Shown here piece by piece: positions 49,969-58,992 of a stretch of DNA of 64,000 bases. The position numbers and the translations under genes were made by a program. Under the pieces are notes generated by a model. It saw nothing but the letters and a program-made list of their open reading frames with translations, did no database searches and was not told the origin of the DNA. Each line of letters opens with the position of its first letter. Within the stretch, counting starts at the first letter, position 1. Origin of the DNA: Acetobacter sp. (GTDB taxonomy: Bacteria; Pseudomonadota; Alphaproteobacteria; Acetobacterales; Acetobacteraceae); assembly GCA_017413025.1 (NCBI GenBank), contig JAFPVE010000005.1, forward strand, positions 1 to 64,000, in the 5' to 3' direction.

Positions 49969-50394
49969 ATGACATATACTCCGCCTTCCCCTGATCACCT
50001 TGCAGAAATGCTCACTCATATACGCTATGACAGTGCCGGGCTTATCACAGCCATTGCCCAACATCACGCAACACGTGAAGTGCTGATGTTGGCATGGATG
50101 AACCATGAGGCTTTGCAAGAAACCCTCACCACAGGGCGTTTATGTTATTATTCACGCAGTCGGCAAAAATTATGGCGTAAAGGAGAAATTTCAGGGCAAA
50201 TTCAATATCTCATTGAAGCACGGCTTGATTGTGACGGTGATGCCCTGCTTTTTTTGGTAGACCCCACAGGGGTTGCTTGCCATACGGGGCGCCGTTCTTG
50301 TTTTTATCGTGCTTTAACCCCCAAAGGGCTCATCACACTCACACAGCCTGAAAAAGACCCGCACGAACTTTATCCACACCTGACCTCTTCTTAA
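49969..50394 (+). CDS. hisI: Phosphoribosyl-AMP cyclohydrolase
   Basis: HisI opens the adenine ring of phosphoribosyl-AMP, the third step in histidine synthesis. The zinc and magnesium ligands are visible in LDCDGDALLFLVDPTGVACHTGRRSCFYR; the early part reads LMLAWMNHEALQETL and SRSRQKLWRKGEISG as in other HisI proteins. At 141 residues it is a stand-alone HisI, without a HisE fusion. Confidence 0.95.
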   Translation: MTYTPPSPDHLAEMLTHIRYDSAGLITAIAQHHATREVLMLAWMNHEALQETLTTGRLCYYSRSRQKLWRKGEISGQIQYLIEARLDCDGDALLFLVDPTGVACHTGRRSCFYRALTPKGLITLTQPEKDPHELYPHLTSS

Positions 50395-50628
50395 AAATGT
50401 TTTTTTGAGTCTTGTTTTTACTGTTATTGAGATAAGAATGCTAACGTAAAATGAGACTGCAAAATATCTATGATTTTCAAGTGTTAATACTATATTCACT
50501 TAACTACTATAAAAAAGCTAATACTATAGGAATAACTCTTAAATAATATAATTATTGACTGTAATACCTACTTTGTTCTAACATGCCTTTCGATATCAAA
50601 TCTGATAATTTTATAGGATGTATTAGGT

Positions 50629-51807
50629 ATGAATTCCTCCTCCCCTTCCGATTCTTTTGATGATCTCTTTAAGCAATTAAAGCATACCTTATCGCCTGAA
50701 AAACTTAAGAAGGCTCGAGAAGATTGGAACAAATTAAAAAAAACACCGTGCCAATATTTTTATATTAGGCAAAACAGGCGTTGGAAAAAGCAGCCTCATT
50801 AATACTGTTTTTGCTCAAGAGGTCGCCAAAGTCGATACAGGAAAGCCTGTTACACAAGAAACTAAAGCATACTTTTCACAAAAATACCCTTTAACTATTT
50901 ACGACTCTAAAGGGCTCGAACTTGAAGATTTCGAAAAAATCAAAGAAGAAACTATTAGCTTTATCCAAAACAAAAATAGCTCTGAAAATCCCAATGATTA
51001 CATCAACCTCGTCTGGTTATGTGTTGCCCGCAATAGTGCACGCTTCGAAGACGCAGAAATCAACCTCGCCAAAGAACTTAAAAAGCTTCCTGCTGTCGAT
51101 GTCATCGTAGTCCTAACCAAATGTGACTCGCCAAATGACCCTAACACAAAGAAATTTTTAGAAAAAGCCAAAGAAGCCTTTCAGGGATGTACCGTTCTTA
51201 GAACACGTGTCGGACAAGAAGAACATGATGACGACGGAAACCTTATTCAAACAAAACCCGATTGGGGTATTGATGAGCTTATCGATACCTCCCTCGAACT
51301 TGTCCCAGACTCACAAAAACAAGCTTTCACAGCCGCTCTCAATGTTCTACATCAGCGCGCTCTGCAGGCTAAAAAAGAAGCCTCTCAAAAAATCGTTAAC
51401 TGGGCAACAGGTGCCGCAGCCGTTGTGCATCGGCAACACCTATCCCCTTTTCGGGTTCTGTTGCCATCATGGGTGTTCAAGCGGCAATGATCGCCAAAAT
51501 TTCATCTCTCTTCGGCATGAACATTATGGAGGGTAATCTAAAATCAATATTATCGGTTATTCTTGGTCCACTTTTAGCAAAATTTCTCGGTAAAACTGTC
51601 ATTGCTGGTTTTCTCAAAATGATTCCGGGTATCGGCAATGTTGCCGGCGGGCTCATAGATGCAGGCGTTGCAAGCACTGTCACCATACTCATTGGTAATC
51701 TCTATATAGAGGTTATTATGGGATTTGCAGAGGAAAATAAAGAACTCTCACCAGATGACGTTTTTGAAGAGTTTGGAGAAAGATTACGTTTGCTTCCCAA
51801 AAAATAA
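50629..51807 (+). pseudogene. GTPase with hydrophobic C-terminal (DUF697-like) domain, two frameshifts
   Basis: A GTP-binding protein can be reassembled from three reading phases: phase one from ATG 50629, phase two from about 50744, and phase three from about 51427 to the stop at 51805-51807. The net change is zero, so the undamaged protein would be 392 residues. It has the P-loop GKTGVGKSS, an effector Thr region, DSKGL (DxxG) and TKCD. The C-terminal part (MGVQAAMIAKISSLFGM on) is hydrophobic with glycine-rich helices, as in DUF697/YcjF-like proteins. The indels are one extra A in an A8 run near 50736-50743 and one missing base near 51427. Between them the sequence is intact and unusually well kept. 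Confidence 0.8.
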
Positions 51808-51845
51808 ATCTCCCTCTTTTTTCTCTCTTTTTAATGTACTCTCTT

Positions 51846-53108
51846 TCATATACTCCGCTGGTTCAATTCTTCGGCAGCTTTGTTCTTTAACAGAATATCC
51901 AGCAGGGCGAGGGCTGCGGCTTGGGCAGGTTTCTGCCCTTGCGGGGCTTTGAGGGTTGGTAAAACATTATTGAAAGTTTCTTTTTGGTGCTGGGCGGCTT
52001 GTGGTTGGCTTAACAGTGTTTCTAACGCTTGGGCGAGTTTATCGGGACGACAATTTTCCTGCAAAAGCTCCGGCACAATAGGTGCACCGGCGAGCACGTT
52101 AATCATAGCAACATAAGGCACGCAAATGAGCCGCCGTGCCAAAAACGCCGTTATAGGATGAACTCGATAAGTCACCACCATAGGCACACCAGCAAGGGCA
52201 AGCTCTAATGTAGAAGTCCCTGATTTCGTTAAAGCGACTTGAGCTGCGGCAAAAGCATCATATTTTTCTTGATGATCGGTAATAAGAATCGGGCGAACTG
52301 ACCACGTTTTTATCGCCTGTTCAAGGCTGGAGAAAAGTGCCGCTGACACCGGCAAAACAGGCACAATATCGGGGATTTTAGCCTGTAAAAGGGGAAGCAT
52401 TTGCTTAAAAACAGGCAATAAGCGCGCACTTTCCGAACGACGGCTTCCCGGCATCAAGATCACAACGGGGGCTTTTTCTCCCACCCCATAACGACGGCGG
52501 AAACGTTGGCTATTGCCCTTATCCGCGCCCGATTGCAACACAGGGTGCCCGACAAAACATGTTTTAAGCCCGTGGTGCCGAAAAAAATCCTCCTCAAAAG
52601 GTAAAAGACATAATAACATTTCCCATAAATGGGCAAATTGTTTGACCCGTTTTTGTCGCCACGCCCACACTTGTGGCGCCACATAATGCACCCGAGGGAT
52701 ACCCATTTTTTGAATTTTGCGCAATAAACGCAAGGCAAACCCCGGGCTGTCTATGGTTACAACCACATCAGGCTGGCTTGTCTGAATATCTTCTACCGCC
52801 ATAGTTAGCCGACGTGACAAAAGCCACACGCGGGGTAAAACTTCTAAAAGCCCCATCACTGCAAGGTCTTGCAACGGAAAGAGACTGACAAGCCCTTGCG
52901 CTTCCATATGTGTGCCTCCTACCCCGGCAAAACGCACATGGGGGATATAACAACGCAATGCCTCCATTAAACGCGCCCCTAAAAGATCGCCACTTGCCTC
53001 ACCGGCTAAAATCCAAATGAGTGGAGAAAAATCAGAAGATAACTCACTTTTTTCACTTTTTTTACACACGGGCTTTCTTTGCATGTTTTTATAAATCCTC
53101 TTACGCAC
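51846..53108 (-). CDS. lpxB: Lipid-A-disaccharide synthase
   Basis: LpxB joins UDP-diacylglucosamine to lipid X in lipid A synthesis, acting at the inner face of the cytoplasmic membrane. The motif order is familiar: WILAGEASGDLLGARLM, RFAGVGGTHMEAQGL, LAVMGLLEVLPR, DSPGFALRLLRKIQK, VAPQVWAWRQKR and late TKSGTSTLELAL. The 420-residue length includes an N-terminal extension of about 28 residues without homology, so the true start may be MQRKP at residue 9 or later. Confidence 0.93.
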   Translation of the reverse strand: MRKRIYKNMQRKPVCKKSEKSELSSDFSPLIWILAGEASGDLLGARLMEALRCYIPHVRFAGVGGTHMEAQGLVSLFPLQDLAVMGLLEVLPRVWLLSRRLTMAVEDIQTSQPDVVVTIDSPGFALRLLRKIQKMGIPRVHYVAPQVWAWRQKRVKQFAHLWEMLLCLLPFEEDFFRHHGLKTCFVGHPVLQSGADKGNSQRFRRRYGVGEKAPVVILMPGSRRSESARLLPVFKQMLPLLQAKIPDIVPVLPVSAALFSSLEQAIKTWSVRPILITDHQEKYDAFAAAQVALTKSGTSTLELALAGVPMVVTYRVHPITAFLARRLICVPYVAMINVLAGAPIVPELLQENCRPDKLAQALETLLSQPQAAQHQKETFNNVLPTLKAPQGQKPAQAAALALLDILLKNKAAEELNQRSI

Positions 53109-53190
53109 TGAATCATAGCGTGTCTGTTATAGGATATTTTTACGAGGTATTTTTTGCGTGTTAATCGTTTTGCTTTTCATGCTGTCACAT

Positions 53191-54078
53191 TTATTTTGTT
53201 TCTGGGATTTTGTATTTGGAGTTTTGTATTTGGCACTGTATACCGGCGCAAATGACCGCCCATTTATCCCCCAACCCTCGCGCTTTACCAGCGTGTTGAG
53301 TGCCTCTTACAAGGTCTTTTTTGGCAAAAATAGCCGGAAGTGCTGCCACCCGCACATATCGCGGTAAATGCGCCATGTCTGCTATAGCTAGCCATTGTTG
53401 TGCTTCTTGACGTAAATTTTCTAGTGTACCCGGGTAGAGATAACGCCCCTGTTGTTTCAAATGCGGAAAATGCCGAATCATCGCCCCTGCCGCGTAAGCC
53501 ATGCCGACTGCTTCAAGCCGCTGAAGAAGAGCGTAATCTGCCTCTTTATACGAGTTAAGCCCCAATAATTCTCCCATACTGCGTTGAAACGCCCCAGCCC
53601 CATAGCGAAGCATGGTAACCCAACGCGTTTTATCGGCGTTGTTGAAGCTAGCTTCATTCTTATCATTGTTATTGCCGTTATCGTGAACGTTTTCTATTTC
53701 TGCCTCAATAGAACTGATCTGCTGGCATAGAGTTGCGGCTGATAAACGCCCTTGTTCTATAGCTTTTAGCAACAAAGGGGCTAAAGGATGTTCAGGTAAA
53801 CGAGTGCCTTCTAACACTTCACGCCACCATTGCAAGCGTACATAAGCCGCCATTGATCCTGCAATTTGTTCTGATCGCCGTTGGGCAAGCGTGCGTAAGA
53901 GTTCACAACGCCACCCCAACACCGCACATGCCCATAAACGTACAGATTTCGGCATAAAATACACACACAACAAGCGATCCGGATCCTCTGCCGCTGTCTG
54001 TATCATTATTTGTTCTGTTTGGTCTGTCATATTTGATTTTGTCATATCAGGAAATCGTTTTATAAATCGTTTTATCAA
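53191..54078 (-). CDS. Squalene/phytoene synthase-family protein, NDUFAF6-like
   Basis: The protein has the squalene/phytoene synthase fold (VRLQWWREVLEG, AVGMAYAAGAMIRHFPHLKQQGRYLYP, and a late helix with LPRYVRVAALP), but the two aspartate-rich motifs required by true synthases are missing. That is the pattern of NDUFAF6, a complex I assembly factor, and of its alphaproteobacterial homologs. The NDUFA12 gene in this window makes a complex I link more likely. At 295 residues it contains an Asn-rich insertion near residues 130-145. Its start codon is uncertain; several Met lie in the first 25 residues. Confidence 0.75.
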   Translation of the reverse strand: MIKRFIKRFPDMTKSNMTDQTEQIMIQTAAEDPDRLLCVYFMPKSVRLWACAVLGWRCELLRTLAQRRSEQIAGSMAAYVRLQWWREVLEGTRLPEHPLAPLLLKAIEQGRLSAATLCQQISSIEAEIENVHDNGNNNDKNEASFNNADKTRWVTMLRYGAGAFQRSMGELLGLNSYKEADYALLQRLEAVGMAYAAGAMIRHFPHLKQQGRYLYPGTLENLRQEAQQWLAIADMAHLPRYVRVAALPAIFAKKDLVRGTQHAGKARGLGDKWAVICAGIQCQIQNSKYKIPETK

Positions 54079-54416
54079 GAATATAAGTTAACTTTCCACG
54101 CTCACGAGAAGATTATTTTTAAAAGCCTGCCTCAAAAGTTACGCCTATTTTTTCTCCAAATGTAACATCACCTCTGTGACATAGCACAGGACAAAAATGT
54201 TAGGAAAATTTGAAAATTTTAGGTCTCTTTTTACGTGGTCTTTTACGTGGTCTTTTACAGCAATATACAACATCAAAAAGATTTTTTATCTTTAATTGTC
54301 TTGACGTCTTTTGACATTTTCTATATCTTTGCACAACACTTTAACTCTGTTCTATCGGTGTCGATCTCACCTGATAAACGTAACATAACGCAAACAATAA
54401 TTTTAAGGAGTAACTT
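54079..54416. other. Intergenic region upstream of sodB with a short tandem repeat
   Basis: The gap of 338 bases holds two exact copies of ttttacgtggtc at 54229-54240 and 54241-54252, followed by a partial third. No gene is visible. A TTGACG at 54301 could belong to a promoter but has poor -10 spacing. Confidence 0.45.
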
Positions 54417-55025
54417 ATGGCTTTTGAATTGCCCGCCCTTCCCTATACAGCCAATGCCCTTGGGGCACGTGGTATGTGCCAAGAAACGCTTGAATATCAC
54501 CACGGCAAGCACCATCAGGCTTATGTCACTGCGCTGAATACATTGCTTGAAAGTAAGCCGGAGTTTCATGGTAAGTCTTTAGACGAGATTATTAAAGCAA
54601 GCCATAATAAACCCGATCTTGTTGGGCTTTTTAACAACGCCGGGCAACATTGGAATCATTCTTTTTTCTGGAATAGTCTTTCTGCCCATGGTGGTGTGAT
54701 TCCCGAAACACTTTCTGCAAAAATTGTGCAAGATTTCGGCAGTGTTGACGCCTTCAAAGAAGAATTTCGCAAAGCCGCCACCACACAATTTGGTTCGGGG
54801 TGGGCATGGTTAGTGCTTGGCAAAGATGGCAAACTTGCCATTACAAAAACAGCGAATGCGAGCAACCCGCTTGCCGAAGGGCATGGCAAAGCCCTTCTCA
54901 CCGTTGATGTGTGGGAACATGCTTATTACATTGATTTTCGCAATCGTCGCCCTGATTATATCACAAACTTCCTCGATAAATTGGCGAATTATGAATTTGC
55001 TGCCGCACGGCTGAAAGACGCTTAA
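54417..55025 (+). CDS. sodB: Fe/Mn superoxide dismutase
   Basis: This enzyme dismutates superoxide. Metal ligands are in the usual places: the His of LEYHHGKHHQAY, the His in NAGQHWNHSFFW, and DVWEHAYYIDF containing Asp and His. The 202-residue length is normal, and FGSGWAWLV is typical of the iron form, which is my preferred call over manganese. AAGGAG lies before the ATG. Confidence 0.95.
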   Translation: MAFELPALPYTANALGARGMCQETLEYHHGKHHQAYVTALNTLLESKPEFHGKSLDEIIKASHNKPDLVGLFNNAGQHWNHSFFWNSLSAHGGVIPETLSAKIVQDFGSVDAFKEEFRKAATTQFGSGWAWLVLGKDGKLAITKTANASNPLAEGHGKALLTVDVWEHAYYIDFRNRRPDYITNFLDKLANYEFAAARLKDA

Positions 55026-55104
55026 ACACTGAAGTTTTTTAAGCTGTTTTGTTGTCTTTTAACGCTTTTATTCGTTTTATACGTTTAGTTTTATAAGTTT
55101 ATAG

Positions 55105-55145
55105 GAAGGTATGTTCTCGACAGAGCATACCTTCTTGTTTGTTTG
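55105..55145 (+). terminator. Rho-independent terminator of sodB
   Basis: The stem gaaggtatgttc (55105-55116) pairs with gagcataccttc (55123-55134) with one G-U, around a tcgaca loop, and is followed by ttgtttgtttg. It lies about 80 bases after the sodB stop. Confidence 0.75.
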
Positions 55146-55224
55146 TTTGATGATTTGTTTGTTTTGTGTGCTTAAGTCGTCAAAATTCACAGATCCTTTC
55201 AATTCGTTTCTCCCCTCTCGGGGC

Positions 55225-55253
55225 TTGACCTTACTCCCTTTTCTTGACTACAC
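55225..55253 (+). promoter_or_regulatory. Possible promoter of mlaE-mlaF
   Basis: TTGACC (55225-55230) and CTACAC (55248-55253) are 17 bases apart and resemble the alphaproteobacterial housekeeping consensus. They lie about 70 bases before mlaE. Confidence 0.35.
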
Positions 55254-55324
55254 TTGAGGTTACCTTTTATTCGTCAAGTCTTATGTTTTTTTGAGTTTTT
55301 GCGGCGTCTTTTTGCTTTTCTTGC

Positions 55325-56122
55325 ATGAATATTGTTGTTCGCTTTATTGTTGATCTTATCGCAGGTCTTGGCCACGCAACACTTACCCTTATTCACGAAA
55401 CGGGGGCTATGGCGCTTTTTGCGTTTGTTGGGCTTTCGCACATTGTACGCCCCCCGTTTTATACCCGTATTTTTTTAGACAGCTTTCTTGAAACAGGTTT
55501 TTTCTCTCTCCCTGTTGTTGCTCTAACGGCTTTGTTTTCAGGTGGCGTTATTGCTTTACAAGCTTATACAGGATTTGCCCAATACCATGCCCAAAGTGCT
55601 ATTGCTGATATTGTCATCCTCAGTATCACGCATGAGCTTGGACCTGTACTTGCTGGCTTAATGGTTACAGGGCGCGTCGGTGCCGCCATTGCGGCACAAA
55701 TTGGCACAATGCGCGTCACGGATCAAATTGATGCTTTAAGCACGCTTTCCACCGATCCTATAAAATACCTTGTCACACCGCGGCTTTTAGCGGCTATTAT
55801 TGCCCTGCCGCTACTCGTCATTGTGGCAGATATCCTCGGCGTTGCAGGTGGCTTTTTGGTAGCTGTTTTCAAACTTGGCTTTTCCCCCACAGCCTATATA
55901 ACAGCAACTCTTAACAGCCTTACTCAACAAGATGTTACCATTGGGTTGGTTAAAGCAGCTGTTTTTGGCTTTATTATTGCACTTATGGGATGTTATCAAG
56001 GATATATCAGCAAAAACGGCGCCGAGGGCGTTGGCGCGGCGACAACGTCGGCGGTGGTTATAGCTTCTATTTTGATCCTCACACTCGATTATCTCATTAC
56101 AGATTTGTTTTTTTCCTATTAG
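55325..56122 (+). CDS. mlaE: MlaE-family ABC permease
   Basis: This is the inner-membrane permease of the Mla phospholipid system. The 265-residue protein has five to six helices with the typical stretch ITHELGPVLAGLMVTGRVGAAIAAQIGTMRVTDQIDALSTLSTDPIKYLVTPR-like region visible at about residues 98-160 and LMGCYQGYISKNGAEGVGAATTSAVV near the end. mlaF starts 17 bases after the stop, so the two are co-transcribed. Its MlaD partner is encoded 20 kb upstream. Confidence 0.94.
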   Translation: MNIVVRFIVDLIAGLGHATLTLIHETGAMALFAFVGLSHIVRPPFYTRIFLDSFLETGFFSLPVVALTALFSGGVIALQAYTGFAQYHAQSAIADIVILSITHELGPVLAGLMVTGRVGAAIAAQIGTMRVTDQIDALSTLSTDPIKYLVTPRLLAAIIALPLLVIVADILGVAGGFLVAVFKLGFSPTAYITATLNSLTQQDVTIGLVKAAVFGFIIALMGCYQGYISKNGAEGVGAATTSAVVIASILILTLDYLITDLFFSY

Positions 56123-56139
56123 AAACCCGAAATTATTTT

Positions 56140-56970
56140 ATGACAACCCAGATAACAACACACGCGATATCCTATGGGGAAGATCCTCCTAAAATCCGTA
56201 TCCGTGATTTATATAAATCTTTTGGGGCAAAAAGGGTTCTCAATGGTGTTTCTCTCGATATTCCTGCCGGAACATCATTTGTTATTATTGGAAGATCGGG
56301 CAGTGGTAAATCGGTTTTATTGCGGTGTTTACTCGGGCTTATCCCTCCCGATTCAGGGCTTATTGAGTTTGACGGAGAAAATATTTTAAGCCTTTCACGC
56401 CAACGAAAAAAAGACATACATCGTCGTATAAATCATCGTGTTGGTATGTTATTTCAAAACGCTGCTTTATTTGATAGCCTTACCGTGTGGGAAAATGTTA
56501 CTTTTGGCTTATTGGCACGCAAACTTATTCCCCGCAACAAAGCGCGCCTTCATGCCCACACGCTTTTAGCCCAAGTAGGGCTAGACCCTTCTATTGCCGA
56601 CCTCTATCCGGCAGCATTATCAGGCGGTATGCAAAAGCGCGTTGGTTTAGCCCGTGCTATTGCGGCACAGCCCGATATTCTCCTTTTTGATGAGCCCACT
56701 ACGGGATTAGACCCCCTCACAGGTGCCGTTATCGATAAACTCATCGTTGATTGTGTCAAAAAAAATGGTTCTACAGCTCTTGCTATTACGCATGATATGG
56801 CTTCTGCCCAACGTATTGGCAATGAGGCCGCTATGCTCTATCAAGGTCGGATCATTTGGCAAGGACCTGCACAATCCTTGATGACAAGCGGTAATGCCTA
56901 TGTTGACCAATTTACCCATGGTCGTCGTGAAGGTCCTATTCCCGTAGAAGATGATCAACCGCAGCCCTAA
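56140..56970 (+). CDS. mlaF: MlaF-family ABC ATPase
   Basis: The ATPase powers MlaE. I start at the ATG at 56140, giving 276 residues (MTTQITTHAISYG); the longer frame back to 55990 overlaps mlaE and is not needed. Walker A is GRSGSGKSV, the signature LSGGMQKRVGLAR and Walker B LLFDEPTTGLDP are intact. The family-specific NHRVGMLFQNAALFDSLTVWENV follows Walker A. Confidence 0.95.
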   Translation: MTTQITTHAISYGEDPPKIRIRDLYKSFGAKRVLNGVSLDIPAGTSFVIIGRSGSGKSVLLRCLLGLIPPDSGLIEFDGENILSLSRQRKKDIHRRINHRVGMLFQNAALFDSLTVWENVTFGLLARKLIPRNKARLHAHTLLAQVGLDPSIADLYPAALSGGMQKRVGLARAIAAQPDILLFDEPTTGLDPLTGAVIDKLIVDCVKKNGSTALAITHDMASAQRIGNEAAMLYQGRIIWQGPAQSLMTSGNAYVDQFTHGRREGPIPVEDDQPQP

Positions 56971-57018
56971 ATAAACAGCCCTTACAAAACACTGGTAGAA
57001 ATTATAGAAAGATTTCGT

Positions 57019-57225
57019 ATGTCCTCTTTTTTCTCTTCTCGCCTTTGGCACACACCGCCTCATTTTACTCGTGCTTTTATGCGCGCTTTTTTGCTAATAG
57101 GTATTCTCTTTAACCTTACGGCGTGCAGGTTATTTCATCATGCGCCTCGTCATATGACAACCCCTGCTCAATGGGAAAAATACGGCTATCACACGCATTT
57201 GCAAAATAGTAGTGATGATGATTAA
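57019..57225 (+). CDS. Small hypothetical lipoprotein next to mlaF
   Basis: This 68-residue frame contains MRAFLLIGILFNLTAC, a plausible lipoprotein signal with lipobox LTAC; the Met at residue 21 is a more natural start than the first. The mature part is tiny and His-rich (RLFHHAPRHMTTPAQWEKYGYHTHL). It begins 48 bases after mlaF on the same strand. The family is unknown to me. A link to the Mla system is suggested only by position. Confidence 0.55.
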   Translation: MSSFFSSRLWHTPPHFTRAFMRAFLLIGILFNLTACRLFHHAPRHMTTPAQWEKYGYHTHLQNSSDDD

Positions 57226-57397
57226 AAATTTTCTCTCCCCGTCATTTTAAGGTAAAGGACATTGACGCGCCTGCCTCATAAGATCTCATAAGACAAAGAT
57301 CCGTGCGCGGAAAAAAACAGGTTGGTTCAGGTGAAGCTTGAGAAAAAGAAACGCGTTTGTTTTACGTTTGTTTTAACGACACCATGTTAATTTTTCT

Positions 57398-58909
57398 CTA
57401 AAACCTTTCCTCGTGGTAGATGTCAAGGTCTGCAAAACGGGTAAATGTGCCGTCGAAGAAGAGATCAATTTTACCAATAGGTCCGTGACGTTGCTTCTCA
57501 AGGATAAGTTCGGCTTTGTTATGGACTTTTTCCATTTTCTTTTGCCAATCATCCATAGCAGCGAGATATTTTTCTGATGTTTCAAAATGTGTTTCTTGCG
57601 GCATGCGCTGTTGCAGATAATATTCCTCACGATAAATAAACATTACGATGTCGGCATCTTGCTCGATAGAGCCCGACTCCCTTAAATCTGAAAGCATGGG
57701 GCGTTTGTCTTCTCGGCTTTCAACTTGACGCGATAGTTGCGAAAGCGCTAAAACGGGAATATCAAACTCTTTAGCAAGGTTTTTTAAGCCTTGTGTAATC
57801 ATAGAAATTTCTAAAACACGGCTCTCTGCCCGCGTGCCTACAGCAGGGCGCATGAGTTGTAAATAATCCACAACAATGAAATTAAGCCCCTGCATACGCT
57901 TTAATCGACGACAGCGCGCCCGCATTGCCGATAATGTAATCGCTGGTGTGTCATCAATCACTAAAGGCAGCGATTCTAACTCGTAACTCACCCGTACGAA
58001 ACGGTCAAAATCTTTTTGATCAATGTCACCTCGGCGAATTCTCTCAACAGAAACTTCTGCCTGTTCCGACAAAATACGCGTTGCCAACTGTTCCGCCGAC
58101 ATTTCTAGGGAAAAAACCGCCACACACCCTTTAGGGCGCTCTCCCTTTTCTCGTGCCTCATACATTATTGCCCGCGCCGCAGAAGAAGCTATTTTGGTTG
58201 CTAACGCGGTTTTTCCCATGCCGGGACGACCGGCAAGAATAATTAAATCTGAAGGATGTAGCCCCCCCGTTTTCTTATCCATATCGCGTAAGCCTGATGT
58301 TAAGCCCGTGACATGTCCGACATTATGAAAAGCACGTTCTGCACTTTGAATAGCTTGCGTCAACGCCGTACTAAAAGGGACAAAATCCTCTCCCCCGCCC
58401 TTTTTATTCGTCAGCTTAAAAAGCGCTTCTTCTCCAAGCTCAATTTGTTCTTGCCCTGTTCGCCCCTCGGCAACATCAAAAGCACTGTTAACAATTGTTT
58501 CCCCAATCTCTATCAGTTGCCGACGAATCCAACAGTCATAAATCGCGCGCCCGTAATCCGCCACATTGATAATACTAATCATTGAGGTGACCAAACGCGC
58601 CACATAAGAAAAACCACCTACTTCGTTAAGAATATTCGAATATTCTAATTCTTGTTTGAGCATGTTAGGGTCGGCGATCTGCCCATTATCAATTCTTCGC
58701 GCGATCACCGTGTAAATATGCCCGTTAATACGATTGGAAAAATGTTCCCCTAGTAAAAAATCCGCCACACGATCATAGGCTTTGTTATTGGTGAGCAAAG
58801 CACCCAGAAGGGCTTGTTCTGCCTCAATATTCGCTGGAGGATGCCGCATGGCAAGGGTTAAGGGAGACTCTTTTTCTTCAGTTTCTTCAATATTCATGAT
58901 ACGATTCAC
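57398..58909 (-). CDS. dnaB: Replicative DNA helicase DnaB
   Basis: DnaB is the hexameric helicase at the replication fork. The N-terminal domain (PPANIEAEQALLGALL) is followed by the RecA-like motor with Walker A in AGRPGMGKTALATKIA, the FSLEMSAEQLATRILSE motif, Walker B in NFIVVDYLQLM, and the LSQLSRQVESREDKRPMLSDLRESGSIEQDAD segment. The 503-residue length is normal and there is no intein. Confidence 0.97.
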   Translation of the reverse strand: MNRIMNIEETEEKESPLTLAMRHPPANIEAEQALLGALLTNNKAYDRVADFLLGEHFSNRINGHIYTVIARRIDNGQIADPNMLKQELEYSNILNEVGGFSYVARLVTSMISIINVADYGRAIYDCWIRRQLIEIGETIVNSAFDVAEGRTGQEQIELGEEALFKLTNKKGGGEDFVPFSTALTQAIQSAERAFHNVGHVTGLTSGLRDMDKKTGGLHPSDLIILAGRPGMGKTALATKIASSAARAIMYEAREKGERPKGCVAVFSLEMSAEQLATRILSEQAEVSVERIRRGDIDQKDFDRFVRVSYELESLPLVIDDTPAITLSAMRARCRRLKRMQGLNFIVVDYLQLMRPAVGTRAESRVLEISMITQGLKNLAKEFDIPVLALSQLSRQVESREDKRPMLSDLRESGSIEQDADIVMFIYREEYYLQQRMPQETHFETSEKYLAAMDDWQKKMEKVHNKAELILEKQRHGPIGKIDLFFDGTFTRFADLDIYHEERF

Positions 58910-58992
58910 AATTTAGATATTTTAACTTGACACAAATTTACAGCACACAGTAACAGGCTGAACGCAGCCTTTACAACTTTCAACCTCGCCTC

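Noticed and set aside
51207..51536. Frame of 109 residues across the GTPase
   Set aside because: It lies in the wrong phase of the broken GTPase gene and has no similarity to anything; it is a shadow of that gene.
54301..54327. TTGACG with TATATC as the sodB promoter
   Set aside because: The spacing is only 15 bases and the second element is weak, so I do not annotate it as a promoter.
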